The notes below the pieces were generated by a model, which was not told the DNA's origin, made no database searches, and saw only the letters and a program-made list of their open reading frames with translations. Positions 1 through 6,515 of a stretch of 6,515 nucleotides of DNA are shown here, piece by piece. The first letter of the stretch is position 1, and every line of letters begins with the position of its first letter. The DNA comes from an uncultured Peptococcaceae bacterium (lineage in GTDB: Bacteria; Bacillota; Peptococcia; Peptococcales; Peptococcaceae): the NCBI GenBank assembly GCA_902496505.1, contig CABVBB010000126.1:1-6515 (forward strand), read 5' to 3'. Made by a program: the position numbers and the translations under genes.

Positions 1-712
<712 letters not shown>

Positions 713-2062
713 TCAATCATTCAGCAATTCTGGATGAGCAACATAGTAGACTTCTTCACAGGCTAGCCGCCTTTGTCGTTCGTAGCCCTCTGGCACCATG
801 AAACATTGGCTGCCTTGCAGGTCGAATTGGCCATGACGCAGTTTGGTCTGCTGGCAATATTCCAGGGCCAGCCAGGTTTCTGTGATGTTGTGCCAATCAA
901 CGCGGCAGTCGACCAGCATATAGCCGCGGACAGCTTCGCCTTGGCACGGTAGGCCGAATTCCAGCCGCAATCCTGTATAGGCATGGCCTACTTTATCTTT
1001 GCCCAATATAGGCAGGGTGCGATACGTTTTGCCCTGGCGCTCAAAGAGCTGCAGGCTCTGCACATCGTCCGCCTCTCCCAGCAAGAAGCTGAGGCCATGG
1101 TCATAGTAATAAAGATCCATCATGCCGCTATAGGCATGCTCTGGCGGCTGCAAATAGCGATATGCGCCGATATAACGCGCCTTTCCTTCTGGTAGATAAC
1201 ACACATAGCGCTCTAGGATCATGGTCATATCATTTTCAGTCTCTCTTGCTGCTGTCTCACGCTCACCAGTCACTTTCCAGACACCTTGATAGCGCCGGAT
1301 CTCCTCTGCATCAAAGTCGTTGACCACCTGCTCAGGCAGGCCCAATTCCAGCAACTGCTGACGCAGAGCGGTCACCTCGGCAGTATCTTGCTCTGTTGCT
1401 GCCATATAGGGTACTTCGATCGTCTGCGGCAGATTGCCCATGATACTGAGCACTATACCCAACACAAGCCCTATGACCAGCACAGGCAGCAAGGTCCATA
1501 TGGCCTTTTCCTGTGGCTGATCCTCCAGCTCATTGGGTAACTGCTTGCTGCATTGGGAGACCAGATACCCTAGCTGGAGGAACAAGATCAGCCAGAGCAC
1601 GCCCCAAGCGATCCGCAGGATAACGAAGGGCAGCAGTGCAATGATGCCCGCTAAATAGATGACTACCATGTAGCCTCGCCAACGTTCCAATGTCTCGCCC
1701 AATTCGTTTAAGCCGCTTTTCTCAGCTTCCCAAGACAGTCCGCCCAGCATCTCATAAAACGTCAAGAGCATCAAGCCTATGACCAAGACTGTCATACCGC
1801 CGCCAAGCAATGGATAAAATTTGAGCCAGCCAGCCCAATTGCTCACTTCCCAAATGACGTCCACCAAAAGATACAAAAGGCTCCAGTAAAACGCTCGCTG
1901 CAAACGTTGATCGACCCGCTGCAGCGCGTAGAGACCGTAAGCCACAAGCCAAATACCCAATGCATCACTCAGCAGATCGACCTGACCCACTTGACCATTG
2001 AAGTTGAGGTCCAAAAAGATCAGCAGCAGCCCATAGAAGCAATAGTCAACGTATCGTCTCAT
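713..2062 (-). CDS. Multi-pass membrane protein of unknown function with C-terminal soluble domain
   Basis: A 449-residue protein that I do not recognise. The N-terminal half is strongly hydrophobic, with about seven candidate membrane segments near residues 8-20, 33-48, 58-72, 86-104, 131-150, 153-168 and 190-209. A soluble region of about 235 residues follows (roughly 215-449). It opens with a predicted helix (about 229-259, including LLELGLPEQVVNDF) and then becomes rich in aromatic and mixed beta-like sequence. It contains scattered Cys residues (288, 373, 386, 403, 420, 435) but no catalytic motif I can name. The ATG start is supported by GGAGGAGG, 4-7 bases upstream. That site lies immediately after the TAA of the GH18 gene; the gap is only 12 bp, so the two are probably co-transcribed and perhaps translationally coupled. 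A role in the envelope alongside the hydrolase is inferred from position only. The reading frame is clearly coding; the function is unknown. Confidence 0.85.
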   Translation of the reverse strand: MRRYVDYCFYGLLLIFLDLNFNGQVGQVDLLSDALGIWLVAYGLYALQRVDQRLQRAFYWSLLYLLVDVIWEVSNWAGWLKFYPLLGGGMTVLVIGLMLLTFYEMLGGLSWEAEKSGLNELGETLERWRGYMVVIYLAGIIALLPFVILRIAWGVLWLILFLQLGYLVSQCSKQLPNELEDQPQEKAIWTLLPVLVIGLVLGIVLSIMGNLPQTIEVPYMAATEQDTAEVTALRQQLLELGLPEQVVNDFDAEEIRRYQGVWKVTGERETAARETENDMTMILERYVCYLPEGKARYIGAYRYLQPPEHAYSGMMDLYYYDHGLSFLLGEADDVQSLQLFERQGKTYRTLPILGKDKVGHAYTGLRLEFGLPCQGEAVRGYMLVDCRVDWHNITETWLALEYCQQTKLRHGQFDLQGSQCFMVPEGYERQRRLACEEVYYVAHPELLND

Positions 2063-2074
2063 AGCGCCTCCTCC

Positions 2075-3457
2075 TTACTTCTGGGTAATGTAGATCGCTT
2101 GGCTTACAGCGTGCCAGTCAACAGTACAGCCAAAAGCCTCAAAAACAGCGCGCGCTGGGATATAAGTGCGGCCGTCTTTGATGACTGCTTGGGTGTCCAT
2201 CTCCTTGGGCTCGCCATTGATGGTGATCACAGGGCTGTCAATGGTGACGCAGACCACCGTATCATCTTTGCTGATCTCCACTGTCCGTTCCTGCTCATGG
2301 TAAACGACCTCCGCCTGAAGCGCTTCCAAGGGCTTACGCAGCGGCAGCAGCGTACGATCATTAGCATCGATGAAGGCATCCCCCATCTTTTCTTCTGCTT
2401 TAAAGGTCAGCGGCCGATCATTGACAAAGACCAGCACTTTGCGCTCAAAGGCTTCCCGCCCCATAGCTTCTGCTTCCTTACGCACCTCATCGATCATGGA
2501 CAGCACACTGTATTCATCTGTCGAATCTTCATTGACATCAAAAAGCATCACACCGCCGGCTTTGCGGTAAGCTAACGCCGTCTTTTCCCGCAGGGTGTTC
2601 AGTCCGTTGTAATAGGATTCCAGTGTGGAGACCTCTCCGGCAGGCACATGATCCTGATAAGCATACGCCGGATTTGCCTCGACCAACTGTCGGTACTGCA
2701 TCCAGCTGGGATGGGCATATAGCGGCATGCCCAAGACGACCTTGCTCTCTGGCATACCACGGCCAATGGTATAATAGCCGATAGACGTATCCGCAAACCA
2801 TAGCGGGCTGTGGTTATCATTATTCATATCATAGGACATGACGTTGATAAAGGCGAAGGCGTCCAAGCATTTGGCGCTGACGATCTTGGAGACTTCCGGT
2901 CCCTCCTCAACTGACCAAGCCCCATTGAGCGCGGCTGTCAGTTCCTTGCCTTCTTTAGCCAGGGCTGCGCTCATTTCCACCACCAGATCTTCATAGACCT
3001 GACCAGACGTCATCAGCGGATATTCCCAGTCCAATTCCACACCGTCCAGATCATATTCCCGTACGACTGCCAACACATTTTCGATGAAAACAGCGCGATT
3101 TTCCTTGGTCGCCGCAATGGCCTCAAAGCGCGGCGCCAAAGCTTCTGTGCCATAAGACCAACCGCCGATAGAAATGAAGACCTGCACATCATTGGCATGG
3201 GCTTTTTCCACCATCTCCCGCAGCTGATCAGGCTTTTCAATCGGCATGACCGTGCCGTCCGCATTGGGGATCAGGAAGGCATACATGATATGGGTGAGTT
3301 TATCCATAGGCAAACGATCCACCGGTTCGTCAAAGAACGCCTCAGAATAATACCCCACCACTCGGAATGGCTTTTCCTCCTCTGCGCCGCAGGCCGTTGA
3401 AGATATTCCCAGCACCATGAGCAGCGTCAGCATAATGATCATCACATGTTTTTTCAA
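2075..3457 (-). CDS. Secreted glycoside hydrolase family 18 protein with C-terminal copper amine oxidase-like stalk domain
   Basis: A 460-residue exported enzyme expected to hydrolyse beta-1,4 bonds next to N-acetylglucosamine (chitin, peptidoglycan or glycans). I chose the TTG start at 3457: GAGGGGGAG (3464-3472) lies 6 bases upstream, and a strong promoter (3507-3535) places transcription start near 3500. A longer reading from TTG 3535 would begin inside the -35 box. Residues 1-25 form a signal peptide (MKKH plus a hydrophobic core, then STACGA). The GH18 barrel spans about 30-330: VVGYY (33-37), ISIGG (95-99), DGVELDWEYP (138-147) with E145 as the expected acid/base and D143 assisting, MSYD (207-210), GMPLY (243-247) and GGVMLF (301-306). 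The second Asp of the DxxDxDxE signature is Glu141, and the Trp usual near the end of strand 8 appears as Phe306. Residues about 339-459 match the Cu_amine_oxidN1-like fold (FVNDRPL, LLPLRKPLEAL, ING, TYIPARAVFEAFG), usually a non-catalytic secreted module. First gene of an operon. Confidence 0.93.
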   Translation of the reverse strand: MKKHVMIIMLTLLMVLGISSTACGAEEEKPFRVVGYYSEAFFDEPVDRLPMDKLTHIMYAFLIPNADGTVMPIEKPDQLREMVEKAHANDVQVFISIGGWSYGTEALAPRFEAIAATKENRAVFIENVLAVVREYDLDGVELDWEYPLMTSGQVYEDLVVEMSAALAKEGKELTAALNGAWSVEEGPEVSKIVSAKCLDAFAFINVMSYDMNNDNHSPLWFADTSIGYYTIGRGMPESKVVLGMPLYAHPSWMQYRQLVEANPAYAYQDHVPAGEVSTLESYYNGLNTLREKTALAYRKAGGVMLFDVNEDSTDEYSVLSMIDEVRKEAEAMGREAFERKVLVFVNDRPLTFKAEEKMGDAFIDANDRTLLPLRKPLEALQAEVVYHEQERTVEISKDDTVVCVTIDSPVITINGEPKEMDTQAVIKDGRTYIPARAVFEAFGCTVDWHAVSQAIYITQK

Positions 3458-3485
3458 ATTTTTCTCCCCCTCAATTTTATAATTC

Positions 3486-3514
3486 TTGAACAATTTTACA
3501 TTTTTTATTATAAC
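3486..3514 (+). promoter_or_regulatory. Candidate divergent promoter for the PepSY gene
   Basis: On the plus strand, TTGAAC (3486-3491, 4/6) and TATAAC (3509-3514, 5/6) are 17 bp apart. Predicted initiation near 3521 would leave an untranslated leader of about 75 bases before the ATG at 3597. The -10 shares bases 3509-3512 with the minus-strand TATAAT. An alternative -10, TATAAA at 3540-3545, has no good -35 at the right distance. Confidence 0.55.
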
Positions 3515-3535
3515 CTTTTTCTGCCGCCCTGACAA
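3507..3535 (-). promoter_or_regulatory. Strong sigma70-type promoter of the GH18 operon
   Basis: On the minus strand, TTGTCA (3530-3535, 5/6 to consensus) is followed after exactly 17 bp by a perfect TATAAT (3507-3512). Initiation near 3500 would give a leader of about 43 bases before the TTG start at 3457, with the ribosome binding site at 3464-3472. Its -10 overlaps that of the oppositely directed candidate promoter. Confidence 0.85.
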
Positions 3536-3596
3536 GCTGTATAAATCCCTTAGGCTGCGCCAAACTAATTTTAGCCGTACAAAGGAGGATCCTCAC

Positions 3597-4373
3597 ATGA
3601 AATTTTCCCGCACATTTTGGCCGCTGCTGCTCCTCTTGGCAGCTCTTATGATCGCCCGGCCGTTTAGCACACAACATATGTCTCCATCAGATACTCCCTT
3701 ACCGCAGGCTAAAGTCCAGAGCACCCTGACACCAGCCAACGCTGCTCAGATCGCCAAGGAACGTTTCCCTGACAGTCAGATCCAGACCATTTTGCTGGTC
3801 GATAACGGCGACAGCTATGCTTACCAAGTCACTGTCCACACGGTCGATCAAGGCCTTTATCAGCTGCATATCGCTTTATCAGATGGACATATCCACGAGG
3901 TATCCGCGTTAGAAGCGTCACAGCCCAACTATTTGCCCTTAGCAGCCCTGGCCCAGCAAGTGATGGACGATTATCCTGCTGCCCAGCTGCTGACGCTTGA
4001 GCTGCAAAGGAAGGCCTACTTTCCTTATTACCAAGCCAAGCTTCAACAGGACCGTATGCAGATCACACTCTTCCTCCAGCCTGCTGATGGAATGGTCCTC
4101 AAAGAGCAGCGCTCGCCAGCTGATGCGCCCTTGCTTGACTCCCCTGCAAAGTTCGGTCAAATTTTGCCCCAAGCTGCAGCCGCACTCCCTTCTAAGCAGT
4201 TGATCGGTCTATCGTTATCCCCTGCCGGCGGCTATCATGCCCTTTATCAAGACGACAGCTACCGCTATGACCTGCACTTTGATGATGCGGGCAATGAGCT
4301 TGAGCGCACCACCAGCCAGCTCAATGCCCCAACATCCGGCCTCGCTCAAGGCAGCATCGCACCGGCTGAATAG
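3597..4373 (+). CDS. Exported/membrane-anchored protein with PepSY-like repeats
   Basis: A 258-residue protein. I place the start at ATG 3597 because AAAGGAGG (3581-3588) lies 8 bases upstream and the product then begins with a normal export signal: MKFSR, then a hydrophobic stretch at residues 7-20. An in-frame extension to 3486 would precede the likely transcription start. After a Pro/Ser-rich linker (28-45) come two PepSY-like units, about 46-102 (AAQIAKERFP; ending DGHIHEV) and 114-170 (LAALAQQVMDDYP; ending DGMVLKE). A more divergent third may occupy 185-236 (ending DDAGNELE). Each has the helix, then strands, then 'D-G-x-(V/I)' turn pattern of the family. PepSY domains are known in peptidase propeptides and in YpeB, which acts with the hydrolase SleB during spore germination. 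Here the protein is divergent from a GH18 hydrolase, so an envelope partner or inhibitor role is plausible but inferred. The assignment comes from pattern, not alignment. Confidence 0.8.
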   Translation: MKFSRTFWPLLLLLAALMIARPFSTQHMSPSDTPLPQAKVQSTLTPANAAQIAKERFPDSQIQTILLVDNGDSYAYQVTVHTVDQGLYQLHIALSDGHIHEVSALEASQPNYLPLAALAQQVMDDYPAAQLLTLELQRKAYFPYYQAKLQQDRMQITLFLQPADGMVLKEQRSPADAPLLDSPAKFGQILPQAAAALPSKQLIGLSLSPAGGYHALYQDDSYRYDLHFDDAGNELERTTSQLNAPTSGLAQGSIAPAE

Positions 4374-4386
4374 CACGCTCCATACC

Positions 4387-4429
4387 AAAACAGGCCAGTA
4401 TTTTCTATGCGAAAATACTGGCCTGTTTT
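4387..4429. terminator. Bidirectional intrinsic terminator between convergent genes
   Basis: A perfect 18-bp inverted repeat (4387-4404 and 4412-4429) surrounds a 7-base loop. The arms begin with AAAA and end with TTTT, so each strand gives a GC-rich core (CAGGCCAGTA) followed by a U-run. It lies 14 bp after the PepSY stop at 4373 and 6 bp after the dctM stop at 4436, serving both transcripts. Confidence 0.93.
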
Positions 4430-4435
4430 ATGCGT

Positions 4436-5698
4436 TTATAAAATCATACCTGGGAAGAACATTGGCAGATAGACGACTAACAAGAAGATCAGCAGCAGAC
4501 CGATCAAATACGGTATGACGGCCTTGGCAATCTTTTCGATAGGCAGATTGGTGATGCCCGAAGCCACGAAAAGGTTGATAGCCACTGGCGGTGTGATCAT
4601 ACCGATGGCAATGCCTACAGTAAAGAGGATACCGAAATGCACCAGATCCACACCGATAGCATTGACCAGTGGCAGGAAGACCGGCGTCAAAATGATGATC
4701 GCTGACGAAGTCTCCATAAAGACACCTGCAATGATGATAACGACAGCGATCAAAAACATGACCACATAAGGATTATCCGATACACCCAAGATACTCTGAG
4801 CAATCGTCTGCGGGATGCGATATTTGGCCAATACCCAGCCAAAAGGTCCGCTGCAGGCAATGATGATCATGATCACAGCCGACGTCTTCGCACTGCCCGC
4901 CATGATCGCCAGCAGCTTTTGCAGCGACAGGTCACGGTAAACGATCATCGATACCAGCATCGCATAAACCACCGCTACCGCTGCTGCCTCAGACGGGGTA
5001 AATTTGCCGCTGAAGATACCGCCCAAAATGATGCAGGGCATCAAGATACCCGGCACAGCCTTGATAAACGTCTTGCCCACATTCGCCAGAGAGAATGCCA
5101 CACCCTTTGGATAATCGTACCGATAGGCCTGGAAAAGCGCAATGATGATCAGCGCTCCGCCCATCATCACCCCAGGACCAAAACCATTCTTAAATAGCTT
5201 GATCAAACTCTGCTGGGAAATAACAGCGTAGAGGACCATTGGTACGGACGGCGGAATGACCACCCCGATGGTGCCAGAAGCTGCGATCAAGGCAGCTGCT
5301 GAATCAGTCCGATAGCCTCTTTTGCGCAGCTCAGGGATCAACGTCGCCCCCACAGCCGCAGTCGTTGCCGCACCAGAACCAGAGATGGCTGCGAAAAACA
5401 TTCCGGCCACCACAGCCACGATAGATAAGCCGCCCTTGATCACGCCCAAAAACGACTCCGCAAAAGAAACCAAATATCTGGAGATCGCTCCCTGAGCTAA
5501 AAGATCGCCAGCTAAGATGAAAAATGGTACCGCGATCAGCGAAAAAGTATCCGTACTAGTAAACATTCGCTGGATCATCATGCCCATGTTGACGTCCCCT
5601 GCTGCCATCACCGCGATCGCTGATAAAGCGATGGAGAAAGCCACCGGCACGCCAATGATCAGGGTGACTAAAAATACAGTGATCAACAAAGCGGTCAT
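4436..5698 (-). CDS. dctM: TRAP transporter large permease subunit DctM
   Basis: A 420-residue, very hydrophobic protein of the usual DctM length: the large membrane subunit of a tripartite ATP-independent periplasmic transporter. It forms the ion-coupled transport path that takes solute from the DctP binding protein. Family hallmarks are visible: FFILAGDLLAQG (59-70), SGSGAATTAAVGATLIPEL (106-124), SGTIGVVIPPSVP (141-153), GKFTPSEAAAVAV (231-243) and the late ITPPVAINLFVA (368-379), the two Pro-Pro-containing segments being equivalent halves of the repeated fold. I prefer the ATG at 5698 over an upstream start 20 codons earlier because AGGAGG (5706-5711) is 7 bases before it and the product then starts directly in a membrane segment. 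The start overlaps the dctQ stop as ATGA, implying translational coupling. Ends at the bidirectional terminator. Substrate cannot be told from sequence. Confidence 0.96.
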   Translation of the reverse strand: MTALLITVFLVTLIIGVPVAFSIALSAIAVMAAGDVNMGMMIQRMFTSTDTFSLIAVPFFILAGDLLAQGAISRYLVSFAESFLGVIKGGLSIVAVVAGMFFAAISGSGAATTAAVGATLIPELRKRGYRTDSAAALIAASGTIGVVIPPSVPMVLYAVISQQSLIKLFKNGFGPGVMMGGALIIIALFQAYRYDYPKGVAFSLANVGKTFIKAVPGILMPCIILGGIFSGKFTPSEAAAVAVVYAMLVSMIVYRDLSLQKLLAIMAGSAKTSAVIMIIIACSGPFGWVLAKYRIPQTIAQSILGVSDNPYVVMFLIAVVIIIAGVFMETSSAIIILTPVFLPLVNAIGVDLVHFGILFTVGIAIGMITPPVAINLFVASGITNLPIEKIAKAVIPYLIGLLLIFLLVVYLPMFFPGMIL

Positions 5699-6186
5699 GC
5701 TGCTTCCTCCTCTCCTGCCCATAATTGAATGATATGATTGACCGCATGCAGCAGACACAATCCAAAGCCCGCTGGAATAGCAGCATACATATAACTCATA
5801 GGAATACGCAGAGAAGCTGACAACTGAGCGCTCTGCTTACCCGCATAAAGTATCCCATAATACACCGCCAGCACAAACACTACGATGCACAAAATATGGA
5901 TCCCGATCTGCAGCACCTTTTTCATTTTAGGCGGCATCAGACCATGCAGTGCTGTAATCGCAATATGCCCATTAGCCCGATAGACACAGCTCGCGCCTAA
6001 AAATGTCGACCATACCAACAAATACCGCGTTGCCTCTTCACTCCAACTCAGCGCCTTGAACCATAACCGGCAGACGATCTGGGCACAAGTAATGCCCACC
6101 ATAGCCGCCAGCATGATCACTACCAGCAGCAGACAGACCTTATCCACCGTCTTGCTGAATCGCTCAAACCCCTTAGCAAACCCCAT
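5695..6186 (-). CDS. dctQ: TRAP transporter small permease subunit DctQ
   Basis: A 163-residue protein with four predicted membrane helices (about 17-38, 53-71, 90-111 and 130-150), as expected for DctQ, the small subunit that pairs with DctM in the cytoplasmic membrane. The family signature is clear around 48-76: W-S-E-E-A-T-R followed by VWSTFLGA and then ANGHI. The ATG at 6186 is preceded by AAAGAGGTG (6194-6202). An in-frame TTG eight codons upstream (6210) has a poorer site, so it is less likely. The last codons (Glu-Glu-Glu-Ala-Ala) also form the ribosome binding site of dctM, and the two genes overlap by 4 bp. The intergenic gap to dctP is 90 bp and contains a hairpin. Confidence 0.94.
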   Translation of the reverse strand: MGFAKGFERFSKTVDKVCLLLVVIMLAAMVGITCAQIVCRLWFKALSWSEEATRYLLVWSTFLGASCVYRANGHIAITALHGLMPPKMKKVLQIGIHILCIVVFVLAVYYGILYAGKQSAQLSASLRIPMSYMYAAIPAGFGLCLLHAVNHIIQLWAGEEEAA

Positions 6187-6228
6187 TGTCAAACACCTCT
6201 TTATTCCCAATTCTTACCCTATGTAACA

Positions 6229-6254
6229 ACAAGGCGGAGCTCAGCCCGCCTTGT
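6229..6254 (-). other. Intercistronic hairpin between dctP and dctQ
   Basis: A perfect 9-bp GC-rich stem (ACAAGGCGG 6229-6237, CCGCCTTGT 6246-6254) has an 8-base loop. In the minus-strand transcript it falls 22 bases after the dctP stop codon. No U-run follows (the next bases are TGTTAC), so it is more likely an mRNA 3'-end stabiliser or partial attenuator than a full terminator. Such an element would allow more binding protein than permease to be made. Confidence 0.6.
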
Positions 6255-6276
6255 CATCAAACACTTCTTGATTCGA

Positions 6277-6515
6277 TTATTTTGCTAAAGTAGCCTGGAT
6301 CTTCTCCATGTACTCTGCATATTGTGGATAAGCATCATAGACAGATTGTACTGCACTTCTGAAGCTTTCCATATCCGGCTCCTGATCGACTTCCATGTTG
6401 TTCTCCAACAGAGATTGCATCTGCTCTTCCTCATGCTGTGCTACCCAATCTCTTTCATACTCAGCAGCTTCCTGAGCAGCATCGGTGAAGATGGTCTGAA
6501 CATCCTCAGGCAGCT
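6277..6515 (-). CDS. dctP: TRAP transporter substrate-binding protein DctP, C-terminal part (gene continues beyond window)
   Basis: An open frame enters from the right edge and ends with TAA at 6277-6279, giving the last 78 residues of a protein. It begins LPEDVQTIFTDAAQEAAEYE, passes an acidic, Gln-rich helical stretch (HEEEQMQSLLENN), and ends YAEYMEKIQATLAK. The helical 'LPxDVQxxFxxAAxEAAxYxR' block and the closing helix are characteristic of the C-terminal helices of TRAP extracytoplasmic solute receptors. Position directly upstream of dctQ and dctM supports this. The N-terminal signal and the ligand-binding residues, including the usual Arg that contacts a carboxylate, are outside the window, so the substrate cannot be inferred. 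Confidence 0.9.
   Translation of the reverse strand, partial: LPEDVQTIFTDAAQEAAEYERDWVAQHEEEQMQSLLENNMEVDQEPDMESFRSAVQSVYDAYPQYAEYMEKIQATLAK

Noticed and set aside
1907..2575. A 222-codon plus-strand open frame
   Set aside because: It lies antisense to two well-supported minus-strand genes across their junction, with no ribosome binding site or family signature.
2538..2820. Minus-strand open frames in other frames within the GH18 gene
   Set aside because: They are shadows of the GH18 frame, without starts or recognisable products of their own.
3458..3535. An N-terminal extension of the GH18 protein to a TTG at 3535
   Set aside because: That start lies within the -35 box of the operon promoter, and the added residues would bury the signal peptide. 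TTG 3457 has the ribosome binding site.
3486..3596. An N-terminal extension of the PepSY protein to position 3486
   Set aside because: It would start upstream of the predicted transcription start and hide the export signal. ATG 3597 follows AAAGGAGG at 8 bases.
5699..5758. A 20-codon N-terminal extension of DctM
   Set aside because: It would overlap dctQ deeply; ATG 5698 has AGGAGG at 7 bases and gives the usual DctM start and length.

Overview
The window looks like chromosomal DNA of a Firmicutes (Bacillota) bacterium. Supporting signs are strong GGAGG-type ribosome binding sites, a secreted GH18 enzyme carrying a C-terminal copper-amine-oxidase-N-like 'stalk' domain, PepSY-type proteins, a DctPQM TRAP transporter and type I-C CRISPR repeats. 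The mix fits Negativicutes best, but that class assignment is an inference made without any database comparison.

Layout from left to right. (1) Positions 1-514 are the end of a CRISPR array: eight identical 32-bp repeats and seven complete spacers, with the array running off the left edge. The repeat is of type I-C character, and its standard orientation puts the crRNA on the minus strand, so the leader should lie at 515-712. No cas gene is in the window. (2) 515-712 is non-coding: a strong hairpin touching the last repeat, several small repeats and a weak minus-strand promoter candidate. (3) 713-3457 (minus) is a two-gene operon: a secreted GH18 glycoside hydrolase, followed 12 bp later by an unrecognised multi-pass membrane protein with a large C-terminal soluble domain. 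(4) 3458-3596 is a divergent intergenic region with two good sigma70-type promoters whose -10 boxes overlap. (5) 3597-4373 (plus) encodes an exported or membrane-anchored protein with PepSY-like repeats. (6) 4387-4429 is a perfect 18-bp-stem bidirectional terminator between convergent genes. (7) 4436-6515 (minus) is a TRAP transporter operon: dctP (C-terminal part only), an intergenic hairpin, dctQ and dctM, with a 4-bp ATGA overlap between the last two.

Working together: the TRAP genes form one sodium- or proton-coupled uptake system for an organic acid or similar solute that cannot be identified here. The GH18 enzyme, its membrane partner and the divergent PepSY protein look like an envelope module in which a sugar-polymer hydrolase and a PepSY protein are controlled from one shared promoter region. 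The most noteworthy signals are that overlapping promoter pair, the hydrolase/PepSY pairing, and the unusual junction between the CRISPR array and its expected leader.
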